Assembly: GCF_050699935.1 (NCBI RefSeq)
Contig: NZ_JBOHGB010000018.1
Span: forward strand, 1 to 64,000
Source of the DNA: Actinophytocola sp050699935
Lineage (GTDB): Bacteria > Actinomycetota > Actinomycetes > Mycobacteriales > Pseudonocardiaceae
Length of the DNA stretch: 64,000 nt
Direction: 5' to 3'
The notes under the pieces were generated by a model. The model worked only from the letters and a program-made list of their open reading frames with translations, was not told the DNA's origin and ran no database searches. A program made the position numbers and the translations under genes. Numbering within the stretch: position 1 is the stretch's first letter; each line of letters opens with the position of its first letter. This document shows positions 15,516-24,974 of this stretch, in pieces.

Positions 15516-17000
15516 ATGAGCACACGCACCTACCAGGTCCGCACGTTCGGTTGCCAGATGAACGTGCACGATTCGGAGCGGCTGGCCGGCCTGCTCGAGG
15601 ACGCGGGATACACGCCGGCCGCCGAGAGCGGCGTGCCCGACGTCGTCGTGCTCAACACCTGCGCGGTCCGGGAGAACGCCGACAACAAGCTCTACGGCAA
15701 CCTCGGCCATCTGCGGCCGAAGAAGCTCGCGAACCCCGGGATGCAGATCGCGGTCGGCGGCTGCCTCGCGCAGAAGGACCGGGGTGAGATCGTCAAGCGG
15801 GCGCCGTGGGTCGACGTCGTGTTCGGCACGCACAACATCGGCTCGCTGCCGGTGCTGCTCGACCGCGCCCGGCACAACGAGCGGGCGCAGGTCGAGATCC
15901 TGGAGTCGCTCGAGGTGTTCCCCTCGACGCTGCCCGCGCGGCGCGACTCGGCGCACTCCGGCTGGGTGTCGATCTCGGTGGGCTGCAACAACACGTGCAC
16001 GTTCTGCATCGTGCCGTCCCTGCGTGGCAAGGAGAAGGACCGCCGGCCGGGTGACGTGCTGGCCGAGGTCCAGGCAATCGTCGCGGAGGGTGTCCTGGAG
16101 GTCACGCTGCTCGGTCAGAACGTGAACTCGTACGGCGTGGAGTTCGGCGACCGGCTGGCGTTCGGCAAGCTGCTGCGCGCGTGCGGCGAGGTCGACGGTC
16201 TGGAGCGGGTTCGCTTCACCTCGCCGCACCCGAAGGACTTCACCGACGACGTCATCGCGGCGATGGCCGAGACGCCGAACGTCTGCCACCAGCTGCACAT
16301 GCCGCTGCAGTCCGGCTCGGACCGGGTGCTCAAGGCGATGCGCCGGTCCTACCGGTCCACGCGGTACCTGTCGATCATCGACGAGGTGCGCGCGGCGATG
16401 CCGGACGCGGCGATCACGACCGACATCATCGTCGGCTTCCCGGGCGAGACGGAGGAGGACTTCCAGCAGACCCTGGACGTGGTCCGGGCGGCCCGGTTCT
16501 CCTCGGCGTTCACGTTCCAGTACTCCAAGCGGCCCGGTACGCCGGCGGCCGTGTTGCCCGACCAGCTGCCGAAGGAGGTCGTCCAGGAGCGCTTCGACCG
16601 GCTGATCGCGGTGCAGGAGGAGGTCTCCTGGGAGTGCAACCGTGCTTTGGTCGGCTCGACGGTCGAGGTGCTGGTGTCGACCGGCGAGGGCCGCAAGGAC
16701 GCCGACACCGCGCGGATGTCCGGCCGCGGACGGGACGGCCGGCTGGTGCACTTCACCCCGTCGGGAGCCGAGGTCGACGGCTCGGTCCGGCCCGGTGACG
16801 TCGTCCACGCGACCGTCACCTACGCGGCGCCGCACCACCTCGTCGCGGACGGGCCGCTGGTCGCGCACCGGCGGACGCGCGCCGGGGACAACTTCGACGA
16901 GGGCGTGCGACCGGAGACGTCCGGGGTCGGGCTCGGGCTGCCGTCGTTCGGGCCGCCCGCGGCTCCGGCCGAACCGGTGGGTGGATGCGCGGTCCGATGA
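15516..17000 (+). CDS. miaB: tRNA-2-methylthio-N6-dimethylallyladenosine synthase MiaB
   Basis: 494 residues. Radical SAM methylthiotransferase that adds the 2-methylthio group to i6A37 of tRNAs reading UNN codons. The N-terminal MTTase domain provides cysteines C13, C49 and C83 for one [4Fe-4S] cluster; the radical SAM motif CNNTCTFC (C157, C161, C164) holds the other. A TRAM domain is near residues 370-440, and a variable tail (to residue 494) is rich in Pro and Ala. The substrate is made by MiaA, encoded about 3.4 kb downstream. Its stop overlaps the next gene as ATGA. Confidence 0.96.
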   Translation: MSTRTYQVRTFGCQMNVHDSERLAGLLEDAGYTPAAESGVPDVVVLNTCAVRENADNKLYGNLGHLRPKKLANPGMQIAVGGCLAQKDRGEIVKRAPWVDVVFGTHNIGSLPVLLDRARHNERAQVEILESLEVFPSTLPARRDSAHSGWVSISVGCNNTCTFCIVPSLRGKEKDRRPGDVLAEVQAIVAEGVLEVTLLGQNVNSYGVEFGDRLAFGKLLRACGEVDGLERVRFTSPHPKDFTDDVIAAMAETPNVCHQLHMPLQSGSDRVLKAMRRSYRSTRYLSIIDEVRAAMPDAAITTDIIVGFPGETEEDFQQTLDVVRAARFSSAFTFQYSKRPGTPAAVLPDQLPKEVVQERFDRLIAVQEEVSWECNRALVGSTVEVLVSTGEGRKDADTARMSGRGRDGRLVHFTPSGAEVDGSVRPGDVVHATVTYAAPHHLVADGPLVAHRRTRAGDNFDEGVRPETSGVGLGLPSFGPPAAPAEPVGGCAVR

Positions 17001-17524
17001 CGGGGACGACCGGTGGAGAGCCGGGCCCGCCCGACGAGCCCGACATCGCCGGCCTGGCCGAGGAGATCGACCGCGTCGAGCGGGACGCCGAGCGGCGTGC
17101 GGCCCGGTCGGTGGACTTCGGCGGGCGAGCGTTGGTCATCTCGGTCGCGGTGTTCGTGCTGATCGTCGGGCTGATCCTGCCGTGGATGTCCGGAGCGACG
17201 GGCTACGAGGTGCTGCTGGGCACCGGTTCGGGTGACGCGGTCGGCAAGGCGAGCATGGTTCCCCGCCTGTTCGCGGCGACGTCGGTGGCGTTCGGCGTGC
17301 TGGCATCGGCGCTGGCCCTCATGACGCGGCGGTGGGTGCTCACCTGGGTGTGCGCGCTGGGCGGCTGGTTCACGTCGGTGGACGGCGTGCTGGCGATCTG
17401 GTCCCGCCAGTCCTCGCAGGGCGACATCGGCGTGGGCATGGTGATCGCGTGGGTGGCGATGCTCGTGATCGCGACCCAGTGGTTCCGCACCGCCTGGTCC
17501 CGCCCCGACCCCACCGCCCCATAA
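16997..17524 (+). CDS. Conserved actinobacterial membrane protein, Rv2732c-like
   Basis: 175 residues. An acidic N-terminus (PPDEPDIAGLAEEIDRVERD) is followed by four hydrophobic segments: ALVISVAVFVLIVGLILPW, LFAATSVAFGVLASALAL, WVLTWVCALGGWFTSV and VGMVIAWVAMLVIATQW. The ATG at 16997 overlaps the miaB stop (ATGA); an ATG at 16985 in the same frame is less likely. Position after miaB matches Rv2732c of M. tuberculosis. The function is unknown. The stop is followed immediately by the 22-bp repeat array. Confidence 0.8.
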   Translation: MTGTTGGEPGPPDEPDIAGLAEEIDRVERDAERRAARSVDFGGRALVISVAVFVLIVGLILPWMSGATGYEVLLGTGSGDAVGKASMVPRLFAATSVAFGVLASALALMTRRWVLTWVCALGGWFTSVDGVLAIWSRQSSQGDIGVGMVIAWVAMLVIATQWFRTAWSRPDPTAP

Positions 17525-17525
17525 C

Positions 17526-17743
17526 CCCGCGAGTCCAACGCCCCGAACCCGCGAGTCCAACGCCCCGAACCCGCGAGTCCAACACCCCGAACCCGCGAGT
17601 CCAACGTTCGGAACCCGCGAGTCCAACGTTCGGAACCCGCGAGTCCAACGTTCGGAACCCGCGAGTTCAGCGTCGTGAATGTTGAACTCGGCGGACCAGA
17701 GCGTTGGACTCGCGGGTCTCGGGCGTTGGACTCGCGAGGTTGG
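17526..17743. repeat. 22-bp repeat array: seven direct units then three inverted units
   Basis: Direct units start at 17526, 17548, 17570, 17592, 17614, 17636 and 17658; the common core is cccgcgagtccaac, followed by gccccgaa in the early units and gttcggaa in the later ones. From about 17679 three units run in the opposite direction (core gttggactcgcg), also at a 22-bp period. The array fills the gap between convergent genes, two bases after one stop and about three before the other. The direct and inverted halves can pair, so it could act as a two-way terminator. A sister array is at 57324. Confidence 0.9.
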
Positions 17744-17745
17744 GG

Positions 17746-19428
17746 TTAGCGGCTGGCTACGGCGTTTTCGGCGGCGGCCAGCCACTCGCGCCACTGGGCG
17801 GCCTGGGCCTCGGCCTGCTCCGCGCGGCGCTTGTCGCCCGCGGCACGGGCCTTCGCGGCCTGGGCCTCGAACTGCTCCACCCGCTCGCGGAACTGCGCCG
17901 CCCGTGCCTCGGCCTCCGGGTCGGTCCGGCGCCACTGCGCGTCGGCGGCGTTGCGGACCTTCTCCTCGACCGCGCGGAGCTTGCCCTCCAGGTCACGGAT
18001 CCGCTCGCGGGGGACCTTGCCTATCCCGTCCCACTTCTCCTGGATCCGGTGCAGCTGCGCCCGCGCCGCGTCCAGGTCGGCCTGCGGGTTGATCTTCTCC
18101 GCCTCGGCGAGCAGCGCCTCCTTGCGCTTGGCGTTCTCCACCAGCTCCGCGTCCCGCTCGTTGAACACGGCCGAGCGCCGGCTGAAGAACTTGTCCTGCG
18201 CCGCCCGGAACTGCTGCCACAGCGAGTCGTCGGCCTCCTTCGGTGCGCGGCCGGCCGCCTTCCACTCCGCCATCAGCTCGCGGTAGCGCGCCGCGGTCGG
18301 GCCCCAGTCCTCGGAGTCGGAGATCTCCTCGGCCAGCTTGACCAGCTCCTGCTTGCGCTCCTTGGCCGCCGCCCGCTGCCGGTCCAGGTCCGCGAAGTGC
18401 GAGCCACGCCGGCGGTTGAACGTGTCGCGCGCCTTGGAGAAGCGCTTCCACAGCTGGTCGTCGGTCTTGCGGTCGACGCCCTTGATCGTCTTCCACTCCT
18501 CGAGGATCGCGCGCAGCCGGTCGCCGGCGGCCTTCCACTGCGTGGAGGACTCGGCGATCTTCTCGATCTCGGCGACCAGGTCCTGCTTGCGCGCCACGGC
18601 GTGCCCGCGTGCCTCCTCGCGCGCGTGCTTGACCGACTCGACGGCCTGCTGCGCCCGCTCCAGCACGTGGTCGACCCGTGCGGCAAGCCCGGCGAGGTCG
18701 CCGACCAGTGCCGCCTCCGCCAGGCTCTCCTTGATGTGCTTGGCGTTCGTCAGCGTGTGCTTCGGGTCGCCGGATCCGGCGGTCAGCCGCGCGGCGAGCA
18801 GCTCCACCTCGGTCCGCACGTCGTCGAACCGGCGGGCGTAGTGCGCGAGGCCCTCGGCCGGCTCACCCGCGTGCCACGAGCCGACCGCGCGCTCGCCGTC
18901 GGCGGTCTTCACGTAGACGGTGCCGTCGGTGTCGACCCGGCCCCACCTGCCGGGGTTCGCGGACGCCTCGGGCACCGGGGCGGCGGCCACCGGAGCGGCG
19001 GGCACGGCGGTCGCCGGCTGGGTGTGCGGCATGGCGGCGGTCGGCGGCGGCACGGGCTCGTGGTGCTCGGCGGCCGGCGCGGGTTCCGCCGGCGCCGGCG
19101 CCTCCGGGGCGGCGGCTGAGGGAGTCTCGGCCGGGGGAATTTCGACCGGGGGAGACTCGGCCGGGGGAGTTTCGGCCGGGGGAGACTCGGCCGTGTCCGG
19201 CTCGGCGGTCGCCGCTTCTGACGCTTCTGTGGACGCTTCCACCGCCGTTTCTGCCGACGCGTCTGCCGGGGCTTCGGCAGCTGGGGCTTCGGAGGCGGCG
19301 GCCGCAGCGGGCTCCGCGCTCGCCAGCTCCGCAGTGGCACCCACCGTTCCGGTGCCGTTGGTCGAGTTCTCGACCGGGGGCGCGTCCGTGTCCTGGCTCG
19401 TGTCCTGGCTCGTGTCCCTGTCCGTCAT
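17746..19428 (-). CDS. DUF349 coiled-coil protein, Rv2731-like
   Basis: 560 residues. The first roughly 150 are low-complexity Ala/Pro/Glu, including a 15-bp DNA repeat (about 19124-19192) coding for PPAES/PPAET pentapeptides. A conserved segment NPGRWGRVDTDGTVYVKTAD follows, then about 350 residues of charged helices with three DUF349 copies, recognisable by LRAILEEWKTIK with DDQLWKRFSKARD, LMAEWKAAGR with DDSLWQQFRAAQD and IQEKWDGIGKVPRE. DUF349 proteins are cytoplasmic and poorly understood. Position matches Rv2731 in the miaB-miaA interval. The 230-base divergent gap upstream contains a gccccgc-ttcc-gcggggc hairpin at 19468-19485. Confidence 0.88.
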   Translation of the reverse strand: MTDRDTSQDTSQDTDAPPVENSTNGTGTVGATAELASAEPAAAAASEAPAAEAPADASAETAVEASTEASEAATAEPDTAESPPAETPPAESPPVEIPPAETPSAAAPEAPAPAEPAPAAEHHEPVPPPTAAMPHTQPATAVPAAPVAAAPVPEASANPGRWGRVDTDGTVYVKTADGERAVGSWHAGEPAEGLAHYARRFDDVRTEVELLAARLTAGSGDPKHTLTNAKHIKESLAEAALVGDLAGLAARVDHVLERAQQAVESVKHAREEARGHAVARKQDLVAEIEKIAESSTQWKAAGDRLRAILEEWKTIKGVDRKTDDQLWKRFSKARDTFNRRRGSHFADLDRQRAAAKERKQELVKLAEEISDSEDWGPTAARYRELMAEWKAAGRAPKEADDSLWQQFRAAQDKFFSRRSAVFNERDAELVENAKRKEALLAEAEKINPQADLDAARAQLHRIQEKWDGIGKVPRERIRDLEGKLRAVEEKVRNAADAQWRRTDPEAEARAAQFRERVEQFEAQAAKARAAGDKRRAEQAEAQAAQWREWLAAAENAVASR

Positions 19429-19658
19429 GGCCGGCTCCTCCCGCCTGCGTTGCCCGCATCCACGGGCGCCCCGCTTCCGCGGGGCCTGGCAACGTCGGTA
19501 CCCGGCCCGCCAGGGGCCGTCGAAATCGCGCGGTACCCGCGCGCATTCAAACAGGTCATGGCGCGCCCCGGTACTCCACGGTTGACGCTGGCTGCGCTGG
19601 GTGACGCCGCGAGCCCGGAGAGTTCATCCCGCACCCCGGATGGGTAGCCTCGGACACC

Positions 19659-20420
19659 GTGATCGAGCGTGTCGCCGTCGTCCCGCACCCCCCGCTGCTG
19701 GTTCCCGAGCTCGTGGTCGCGGACGACCCGGACGTGCGGCTCGTGCGCGACACGTGCCTGACAGTCGCCGCCGAGCTGGCCGCGGCGGCATCCCGCTGGG
19801 TCGCTGTCGGCGCGGACCCGACCGGCCCGCGGTACCTCGGTGCGGACGCCGCCGGCACGTTCCGCGGCTACGGCGTCGACGTCGTGGCCCGGCTCTCCGG
19901 CAACGCCACGGCCAACGACACCGCGAACGACACGGCCAACGACACCGAGCCCGACCCGGCCATGCCGCTGCCCGCGCTCGTCGCCGGCTGGCTGCGTGGC
20001 CAGGTGGGTGCCGACGAGGTCCCGGTCCACCTCCTGCCGCCCGACCTGCCCCCCGCCGAGTGCCGGGTGTTCGCCCAGCGGCTGGCCGGCGACCTCGGTG
20101 ACCCCGACGAGCCCGTCGGCCTGCTGGTCCTCGGCGACGGCTCGCACCGGCACGGCGAGCGCGCCGTCGGCCGGCCCGACCCGCGCGCGGCGGCGTTCGA
20201 CGACACCGTGCACGCCGCGCTCGCCGCCGCCGACACCGACGCCCTGCGTGCCCTCGATCCCGCCGTCGCCGGCGAGCTGGGTGCCGCCGGACGCGCGCCG
20301 TGGCAGGTGCTCGCCGGCGTCGTGGCCGCGGACGGGCGGCGCTGGAAGAGCGTCGACGCCCGCCAGCTCGTGCCGTTCGGCGTCGCCTACCACGTCGCGG
20401 TCTGGGAGCCGGTCAGATGA
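19659..20420 (+). CDS. Class III extradiol dioxygenase-like (LigB-fold) protein, Rv2728c-like
   Basis: 253 residues. The N-terminus VAVVPHPPLLVPEL is the metal-binding strand-loop typical of the LigB/MEMO-type fold, and the later LLVLGDGSHRHGER is a second conserved block. No biochemical function is established; an enzyme role is only suggested by the fold. The GTG start precedes IERVAVVPHP, the family N-terminus. A short in-frame repeat (NATANDTANDTANDT, about residues 86-100) looks like slippage. The stop overlaps the miaA ATG (ATGA). The same arrangement occurs with Rv2728c and miaA in M. tuberculosis. Confidence 0.82.
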   Translation: MIERVAVVPHPPLLVPELVVADDPDVRLVRDTCLTVAAELAAAASRWVAVGADPTGPRYLGADAAGTFRGYGVDVVARLSGNATANDTANDTANDTEPDPAMPLPALVAGWLRGQVGADEVPVHLLPPDLPPAECRVFAQRLAGDLGDPDEPVGLLVLGDGSHRHGERAVGRPDPRAAAFDDTVHAALAAADTDALRALDPAVAGELGAAGRAPWQVLAGVVAADGRRWKSVDARQLVPFGVAYHVAVWEPVR

Positions 20421-21328
20421 GGCCCGGCCGGATCAGACCCATGGCGATCGTCGGCCCGACCGCGGCAGGCAAGTCCCAGCTCGGCATCGCGCTCGCCGAG
20501 GCGCTCGGCGGCGAGGTCGTCAACGCCGACGCCATGCAGCTCTACCGCGGCATGGACATCGGCACCGCGAAGGTCACGATCGAAGAACGCCGTGGCGTCC
20601 CGCACCACCTGCTCGACGTCCTCGACGTCACCGAGACCGCGTCGGTCGCCGCCTACCAGCGCGACGCCCGCGCGTGCGTCGAGGAGCTGCTCGCGGCCGG
20701 CCGGGTGCCGATCCTCGTCGGCGGCTCGGGGCTGTACGTCCGCGCCGTGCTGGACGACCTGGACTTTCCCGGCACCGACCCGGACATCCGCACCCGCCTG
20801 GAGGAGGAGGTCGAGCGCGTCGGCGCGGCCGCCCTGCACGCCCGGCTCGCCGCCGCGGACCCGCTCGCCGCGACCGCGATCCTGCCGAGCAACGGCCGCC
20901 GCGTGGTCCGGGCGCTGGAGGTCATCGAGCTGACCGGCCGCCCGTTCTCCGCGACCATGCCCGAGCCCGGTCCGGCCCGGTACGACACCGTCCAGGTCGG
21001 CCTGGACCTGCCCGTCGAGGAGCTCGACGTCCGCGTCGATGCCCGGGTGACCAGGATGTTCGCCGAGGGTCTCGTCGACGAGGTGCGCGCGCTCGAGGCG
21101 CGGGGTCTGCGGCTGGGGCGTACCGCCTCCCGCGCGCTGGGCTACCAGCAGGTGCTCGACGAGCTCGACGCGGACGAGGACATGACCCGGGCGGCCGCCG
21201 CGGCCGCGCGGGCCACCCGCCGCTTCGTCCGCCGGCAGCGCTCGTGGTTCCGCCGGGACACCCGCATCACCTGGCTCGACGCCGGGCGCACCGACCTGGT
21301 CGACGCCACCCGCGCGCTCGCGTCCTGA
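20417..21328 (+). CDS. miaA: tRNA dimethylallyltransferase MiaA
   Basis: 303 residues. Transfers a dimethylallyl group to A37 of UNN-reading tRNAs, giving the i6A substrate of MiaB. P-loop GPTAAGKS at residues 13-20, then NADAMQLYRGMDIGTAK, the TASVAAYQRDA and GGSGLYVRAVLDDL region, and the C-terminal ASRALGYQQVLDEL and RRFVRRQRSWFRRD tRNA-binding blocks. The ATG at 20417 overlaps the upstream stop (ATGA); an internal ATG at 20441 begins right at the P-loop strand and is less likely. dapF follows after 126 bases. Confidence 0.96.
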   Translation: MRPGRIRPMAIVGPTAAGKSQLGIALAEALGGEVVNADAMQLYRGMDIGTAKVTIEERRGVPHHLLDVLDVTETASVAAYQRDARACVEELLAAGRVPILVGGSGLYVRAVLDDLDFPGTDPDIRTRLEEEVERVGAAALHARLAAADPLAATAILPSNGRRVVRALEVIELTGRPFSATMPEPGPARYDTVQVGLDLPVEELDVRVDARVTRMFAEGLVDEVRALEARGLRLGRTASRALGYQQVLDELDADEDMTRAAAAAARATRRFVRRQRSWFRRDTRITWLDAGRTDLVDATRALAS

Positions 21329-21454
21329 GTAGGAAGTCTCGCGCCGACCCAACGGAACCTCAGGGGTAACGTGACGTGAACCAGCCACAATCAACCGACA
21401 TCCGCCGCGTTCGCTGGGACGCAACCAGCGCATAACAATCCGGGGAGGCGGACA

Positions 21455-22285
21455 GTGATTCCCTTCGTCAAAGGTCACGGCACGGAGAACGACTTCGTGC
21501 TGCTGCCCGACCTCGACGCCGCGCTGGACCTGACCGCGGCCCGCGTCCGCGCGCTCTGCGACCGGCACGCGGGGCTCGGCGCGGACGGGGTGCTGCGGGT
21601 CGTGCGCGCCAAGGCGATCGATCCCCGCCCGTCCGATGTGGATGACGACGCGTGGTTCATGGACTACCGCAACGCCGACGGCTCGATCGCGGAGATGTGC
21701 GGCAACGGCGTGCGCGTGTTCGCTCGCTACCTGGTCGACGCGGGACTGGTGGCGCACAACGAGTTCCTGGTCGGCAGCCGTGCCGGCGCCCGCCCGGTCG
21801 TGGTCGGGCCGGACGGCGACGTCGCGGTCGACATGGGGCCCGCGAGGGTGACCGGCGAGTCCACCGCGACCGTCGGCGGCCGCACGCTGGCCGGGATCGC
21901 CGTGGACGTCGGCAACCCGCACCTCGTGTGCGCCGTGGACCGGCTCGACGACCTCGACCTGACCGTCCCGCCGGCCTACGACCACGCGGTGTTCCCGGAC
22001 GGCGTGAACGTCGAGTTCGTCGTGGTCGAGGCGCCCGACCGGGTCCGCATGCGGGTGCACGAGCGCGGCGTGGGCGAGACCCGCTCCTGCGGTACCGGCA
22101 CGGTGGCCGCGGTGGCCGGCGTGCTGCACGGCGGCGGCACGCGAACCGGCGCGGCGACGGTCGAGATTCCCGGTGGCCGGGTGCGTGTCGAGGTCGGCGA
22201 GAGCACGTCCGTGCTGACCGGGCCGGCCGTTTTCGTGGCTCGTGGGGAACTCGATCGTGCCTGGTGGGATGGCATTCCGGAATAA
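21455..22285 (+). CDS. dapF: Diaminopimelate epimerase
   Basis: 276 residues. Converts LL- to meso-diaminopimelate for lysine and peptidoglycan synthesis without a cofactor. The two catalytic cysteines are C82 in MCGNGVR and C212 in SCGTGTVA; the substrate-binding segments GHGTENDFVLL and GNPHLVCAV are intact. The GTG start has a GGGGAGGCG ribosome site. The 126-base gap after miaA probably carries its own promoter. The order miaA-dapF-hflX is the same as in mycobacteria. Confidence 0.96.
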   Translation: MIPFVKGHGTENDFVLLPDLDAALDLTAARVRALCDRHAGLGADGVLRVVRAKAIDPRPSDVDDDAWFMDYRNADGSIAEMCGNGVRVFARYLVDAGLVAHNEFLVGSRAGARPVVVGPDGDVAVDMGPARVTGESTATVGGRTLAGIAVDVGNPHLVCAVDRLDDLDLTVPPAYDHAVFPDGVNVEFVVVEAPDRVRMRVHERGVGETRSCGTGTVAAVAGVLHGGGTRTGAATVEIPGGRVRVEVGESTSVLTGPAVFVARGELDRAWWDGIPE

Positions 22286-22360
22286 ATCCGGTCGATGCCC
22301 TCGCTGAACCGTGCGACCATTGAATACCGGCACAACGGATCAAACGGAGGGTTTCACCAC

Positions 22361-23824
22361 GTGACAGAGAATCTCAATCAGGGTTTCACCGACGATCACG
22401 TCGACTCGGGGTTGACCGACCTGGCTGAGCTCTCTGCGGGTGAACTCGAGCTCTCCGACCGAGTCGCGTTGCGGCGGGTGGCGGGTCTTTCGACCGAGCT
22501 AGCCGACATCACCGAGGTCGAGTACCGCCGACTGCGCCTGGAGCGGGTCGTCCTGGTCGGCGTGTGGACCGACGGCACGGCCGCGCAGTCCGAGGCGTCG
22601 CTCGCCGAGCTCGCCCGGCTGGCCGAGACCGCCGGCTCCCAGGTCCTCGATGGGCTCGTACAGCGCCGCGACCGACCCGACCCGGCCACCTACGTCGGCT
22701 CCGGCAAGGTGCGGGAGCTGTCCGACGTGGTCGCGGCCGTGGGCGCGGACACCGTCATCTGCGACGGCGAGCTCTCGCCGAGCCAGCTGCGCCAGCTGGA
22801 GGCGAAGCTCAAGGTCAAGGTCATCGACCGGACGGCGCTGATCCTCGACATCTTCGCCCAGCACGCGCGGTCCAAGGAGGGCAAGGCACAGGTCGAGCTG
22901 GCACAGCTGCAGTACTTCCTGCCGCGTCTGCGTGGTTGGGGCGAGGCGCTGTCCCGGCAGGCCGGTGGCCGGGCCGGCGGCGGTTCCGCGGGCGTGGGCC
23001 TGCGCGGACCCGGTGAGACCAAGCTGGAGACCGACCGCCGGCGCATCCGGGCCAAGATCTCCAAGCTCCGCAAGGAGATCGCCGCGATCAGCACGGTGCG
23101 CGACACCAAGCGAGGGCGCCGGATCGCCAACGAGATCCCCAGCGTCGCCATCGCCGGATACACCAACGCCGGCAAGTCGAGCCTGCTCAACGCGCTGACC
23201 GGCGCCGGGGTGCTGGTGGAGGACTCGCTGTTCGCCACCCTGGATGCCACCGTGCGGCGCACCACCACGCCGGACGGGCTGCCGTACACGCTCACCGACA
23301 CGGTCGGCTTCGTGCGGCACCTTCCGCACCAGCTGGTCGAGGCATTCCGGTCCACTTTGGACGAGGTCGCGGACGCGGACCTCATCCTGCACGTGGTTGA
23401 CGGCTCCGACCCGAACCCGGAGTGGCAGGTCGAGGCGGTCCGCGAGGTGCTCGGTGAGATCGCCGACCGCCGGGACCAGGGCCTGCCCACCGAGCTCGTC
23501 GTGGTCAACAAGATCGACGCCACCGACCAGGTGGCGCTGGCCCGGCTGCGGCACCTGCTGCCCGGCGCGGTGTTCGTCTCCGCCCACTCCGGCGCGGGGG
23601 CCGAGCAGCTGCGCGAGCGGATCACCGAGCTGCTGCCGCGGCCGTCGGTCGAGGTGGAGGTGCTGGTCCCGTACACGCGGGGCGAGCTGGTCGCGCGGGT
23701 GCACCGGGACGGCGATGTGCTCGCCGAGCGGCACACCGAGCAAGGAACCGTGCTGCATGCCAAGGTGAAAGCCGATCTGGCCGGCATGTTGGAACGTTTT
23801 TCCGTGAACGGCACATCCGCCTGA
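22361..23824 (+). CDS. hflX: GTPase HflX
   Basis: 487 residues. Ribosome-splitting/ribosome-associated GTPase. The N-terminal HflX domain has TYVGSGKVRELSDVV and VICDGELSPSQLRQLE; a Gly-rich linker (GGRAGGGSAGVGLRGPGETK) precedes the G domain, with G1 GYTNAGKSSLLNAL, G3 DTVGFVRHLPHQLV and G4 NKID. The GTG at 22361 has ACGGAGGG nine bases upstream; the frame extends back to 22295 but without a ribosome site. In mycobacteria HflX contributes to macrolide-lincosamide tolerance. Confidence 0.95.
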   Translation: MTENLNQGFTDDHVDSGLTDLAELSAGELELSDRVALRRVAGLSTELADITEVEYRRLRLERVVLVGVWTDGTAAQSEASLAELARLAETAGSQVLDGLVQRRDRPDPATYVGSGKVRELSDVVAAVGADTVICDGELSPSQLRQLEAKLKVKVIDRTALILDIFAQHARSKEGKAQVELAQLQYFLPRLRGWGEALSRQAGGRAGGGSAGVGLRGPGETKLETDRRRIRAKISKLRKEIAAISTVRDTKRGRRIANEIPSVAIAGYTNAGKSSLLNALTGAGVLVEDSLFATLDATVRRTTTPDGLPYTLTDTVGFVRHLPHQLVEAFRSTLDEVADADLILHVVDGSDPNPEWQVEAVREVLGEIADRRDQGLPTELVVVNKIDATDQVALARLRHLLPGAVFVSAHSGAGAEQLRERITELLPRPSVEVEVLVPYTRGELVARVHRDGDVLAERHTEQGTVLHAKVKADLAGMLERFSVNGTSA

Positions 23825-23888
23825 TCCGTAACTAGTAGCGATACGGTGGGGCTCCAGATCGGTGACGTTCGGGTCACGGAGGTGTGGT

Positions 23889-24974
23889 GTGCGGCGAGCT
23901 GTCCTAGCAGTGTCGCTGCTGTTCGGGCTGGTGATCCCGGCCCAGGCGGCAGCCGCCCAGCCTGCTGATCCCCCTAAACCTGAGGCACCGGTGAACAAGT
24001 GCGCGATGAAGGACCCGCGCCTGGCCGAGCTGTCCGGCGTGCTCGCCGACAAGGACCGCTGGTACATGGTCAACGACGGCGGTGAGAAGGCGACGGTGCT
24101 CGTGGTCCGCAAGGACTGCACGGTCGAGCGGCAGATCGTCGGCCAGACCGACCCGTTCGACGTCGAGGATCTCGGCCGCGCGCCGGACGGCACGTTCCTC
24201 CTGGCCGACGGCGGCGACAACAACCTCGAGCGGGATACCGCGGCGCTGATCGCGCTCACGCCGGCCGGCAAGTCGACGCTGTATCGGCTGACCTACCCGG
24301 ACGGCAAGCACGACGCGGAGGCGCTGCTGGTCGGTGCCAACGGCGCGCCGTACTTCGTGACCAAGGACGTGGGCAACGCCGGCGTCTACTCGCCGGTCCG
24401 CCAGTTGCAGAGCCCCGGCCCGACCCCGATGAAGAAGGTCGCCACCATCAAGCTGGAGGCGACCGACACCCCGGGCGGCCCGGTGCCGGGCCCGGTCGGC
24501 TCGCGGACCATCACCGGCGGCGCGGTGAGCTCGGACGGGACCGTCGTGGCGGTGCGCACCTACACCGACGCCTACCTCTACGCCGCGCCGGACAAGGACA
24601 TCGTCAAGGCGCTGAACAGCGAGCCGGTGCGGGTGCCGCTGCCGAACGAGGCGCAGGGCGAGGCGATCGCGTTCGAGCCGGACGGCTCGCTGGTCTCGGC
24701 GTCGGAGAGGTCCGGCGAGCCGATCCGCTTCGTGAACGAGGCCCTCGAGCTGGTCGCACCGGCGGCCGCGCCGGCGGAGGAGGAGTCCGAGGCGGAGAAG
24801 ACGCCGGAGTCGGTCGCCCCCGCGCCGGCGGGCGACCTGGCCAGCAACAACGTGGAGAAGCAGGGGCTGCCGATCGTGCCCGCGGCCGGTGTGGCCATCC
24901 TGCTCATGATGGGCGTGCTCGCGTCGCTGCGCTGGCGCACCGCGCGGTCCCGCCGCCGCTTCTACCGCGGTTAG
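23889..24974 (+). CDS. Secreted, C-terminally anchored protein of unknown function
   Basis: 361 residues. Signal peptide (VLAVSLLFGLVIPAQAAAA) and a C-terminal membrane span (VAILLMMGVLASL) followed by an Arg-rich tail place the main part outside the cell. The middle has strand-like repeats such as WYMVNDGGEKATVLVV, FDVEDLGRAPDGTFLLADGG and VSSDGTVVAVRTYTDAYLY, suggesting a beta-propeller. There are two cysteines (NKCAMKD and KDCTVER). An Ala/Glu/Pro-rich linker lies ahead of the anchor. The GTG at 23889 follows GGAGG by six bases. It overlaps the amidase stop by four bases, tail to tail. No specific function is recognised. Confidence 0.8.
   Translation: MRRAVLAVSLLFGLVIPAQAAAAQPADPPKPEAPVNKCAMKDPRLAELSGVLADKDRWYMVNDGGEKATVLVVRKDCTVERQIVGQTDPFDVEDLGRAPDGTFLLADGGDNNLERDTAALIALTPAGKSTLYRLTYPDGKHDAEALLVGANGAPYFVTKDVGNAGVYSPVRQLQSPGPTPMKKVATIKLEATDTPGGPVPGPVGSRTITGGAVSSDGTVVAVRTYTDAYLYAAPDKDIVKALNSEPVRVPLPNEAQGEAIAFEPDGSLVSASERSGEPIRFVNEALELVAPAAAPAEEESEAEKTPESVAPAPAGDLASNNVEKQGLPIVPAAGVAILLMMGVLASLRWRTARSRRRFYRG

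Noticed and set aside
17526..17743. CRISPR array
   Set aside because: The repeat period is 22 bp with only about 8 nt between cores, the intervening segments are themselves repeated, half of the units are inverted and no cas genes are present.
20387..22333. A 648-residue minus-strand frame opposite miaA and dapF
   Set aside because: No family resemblance and fully explained as complementary reading of two well-supported genes.
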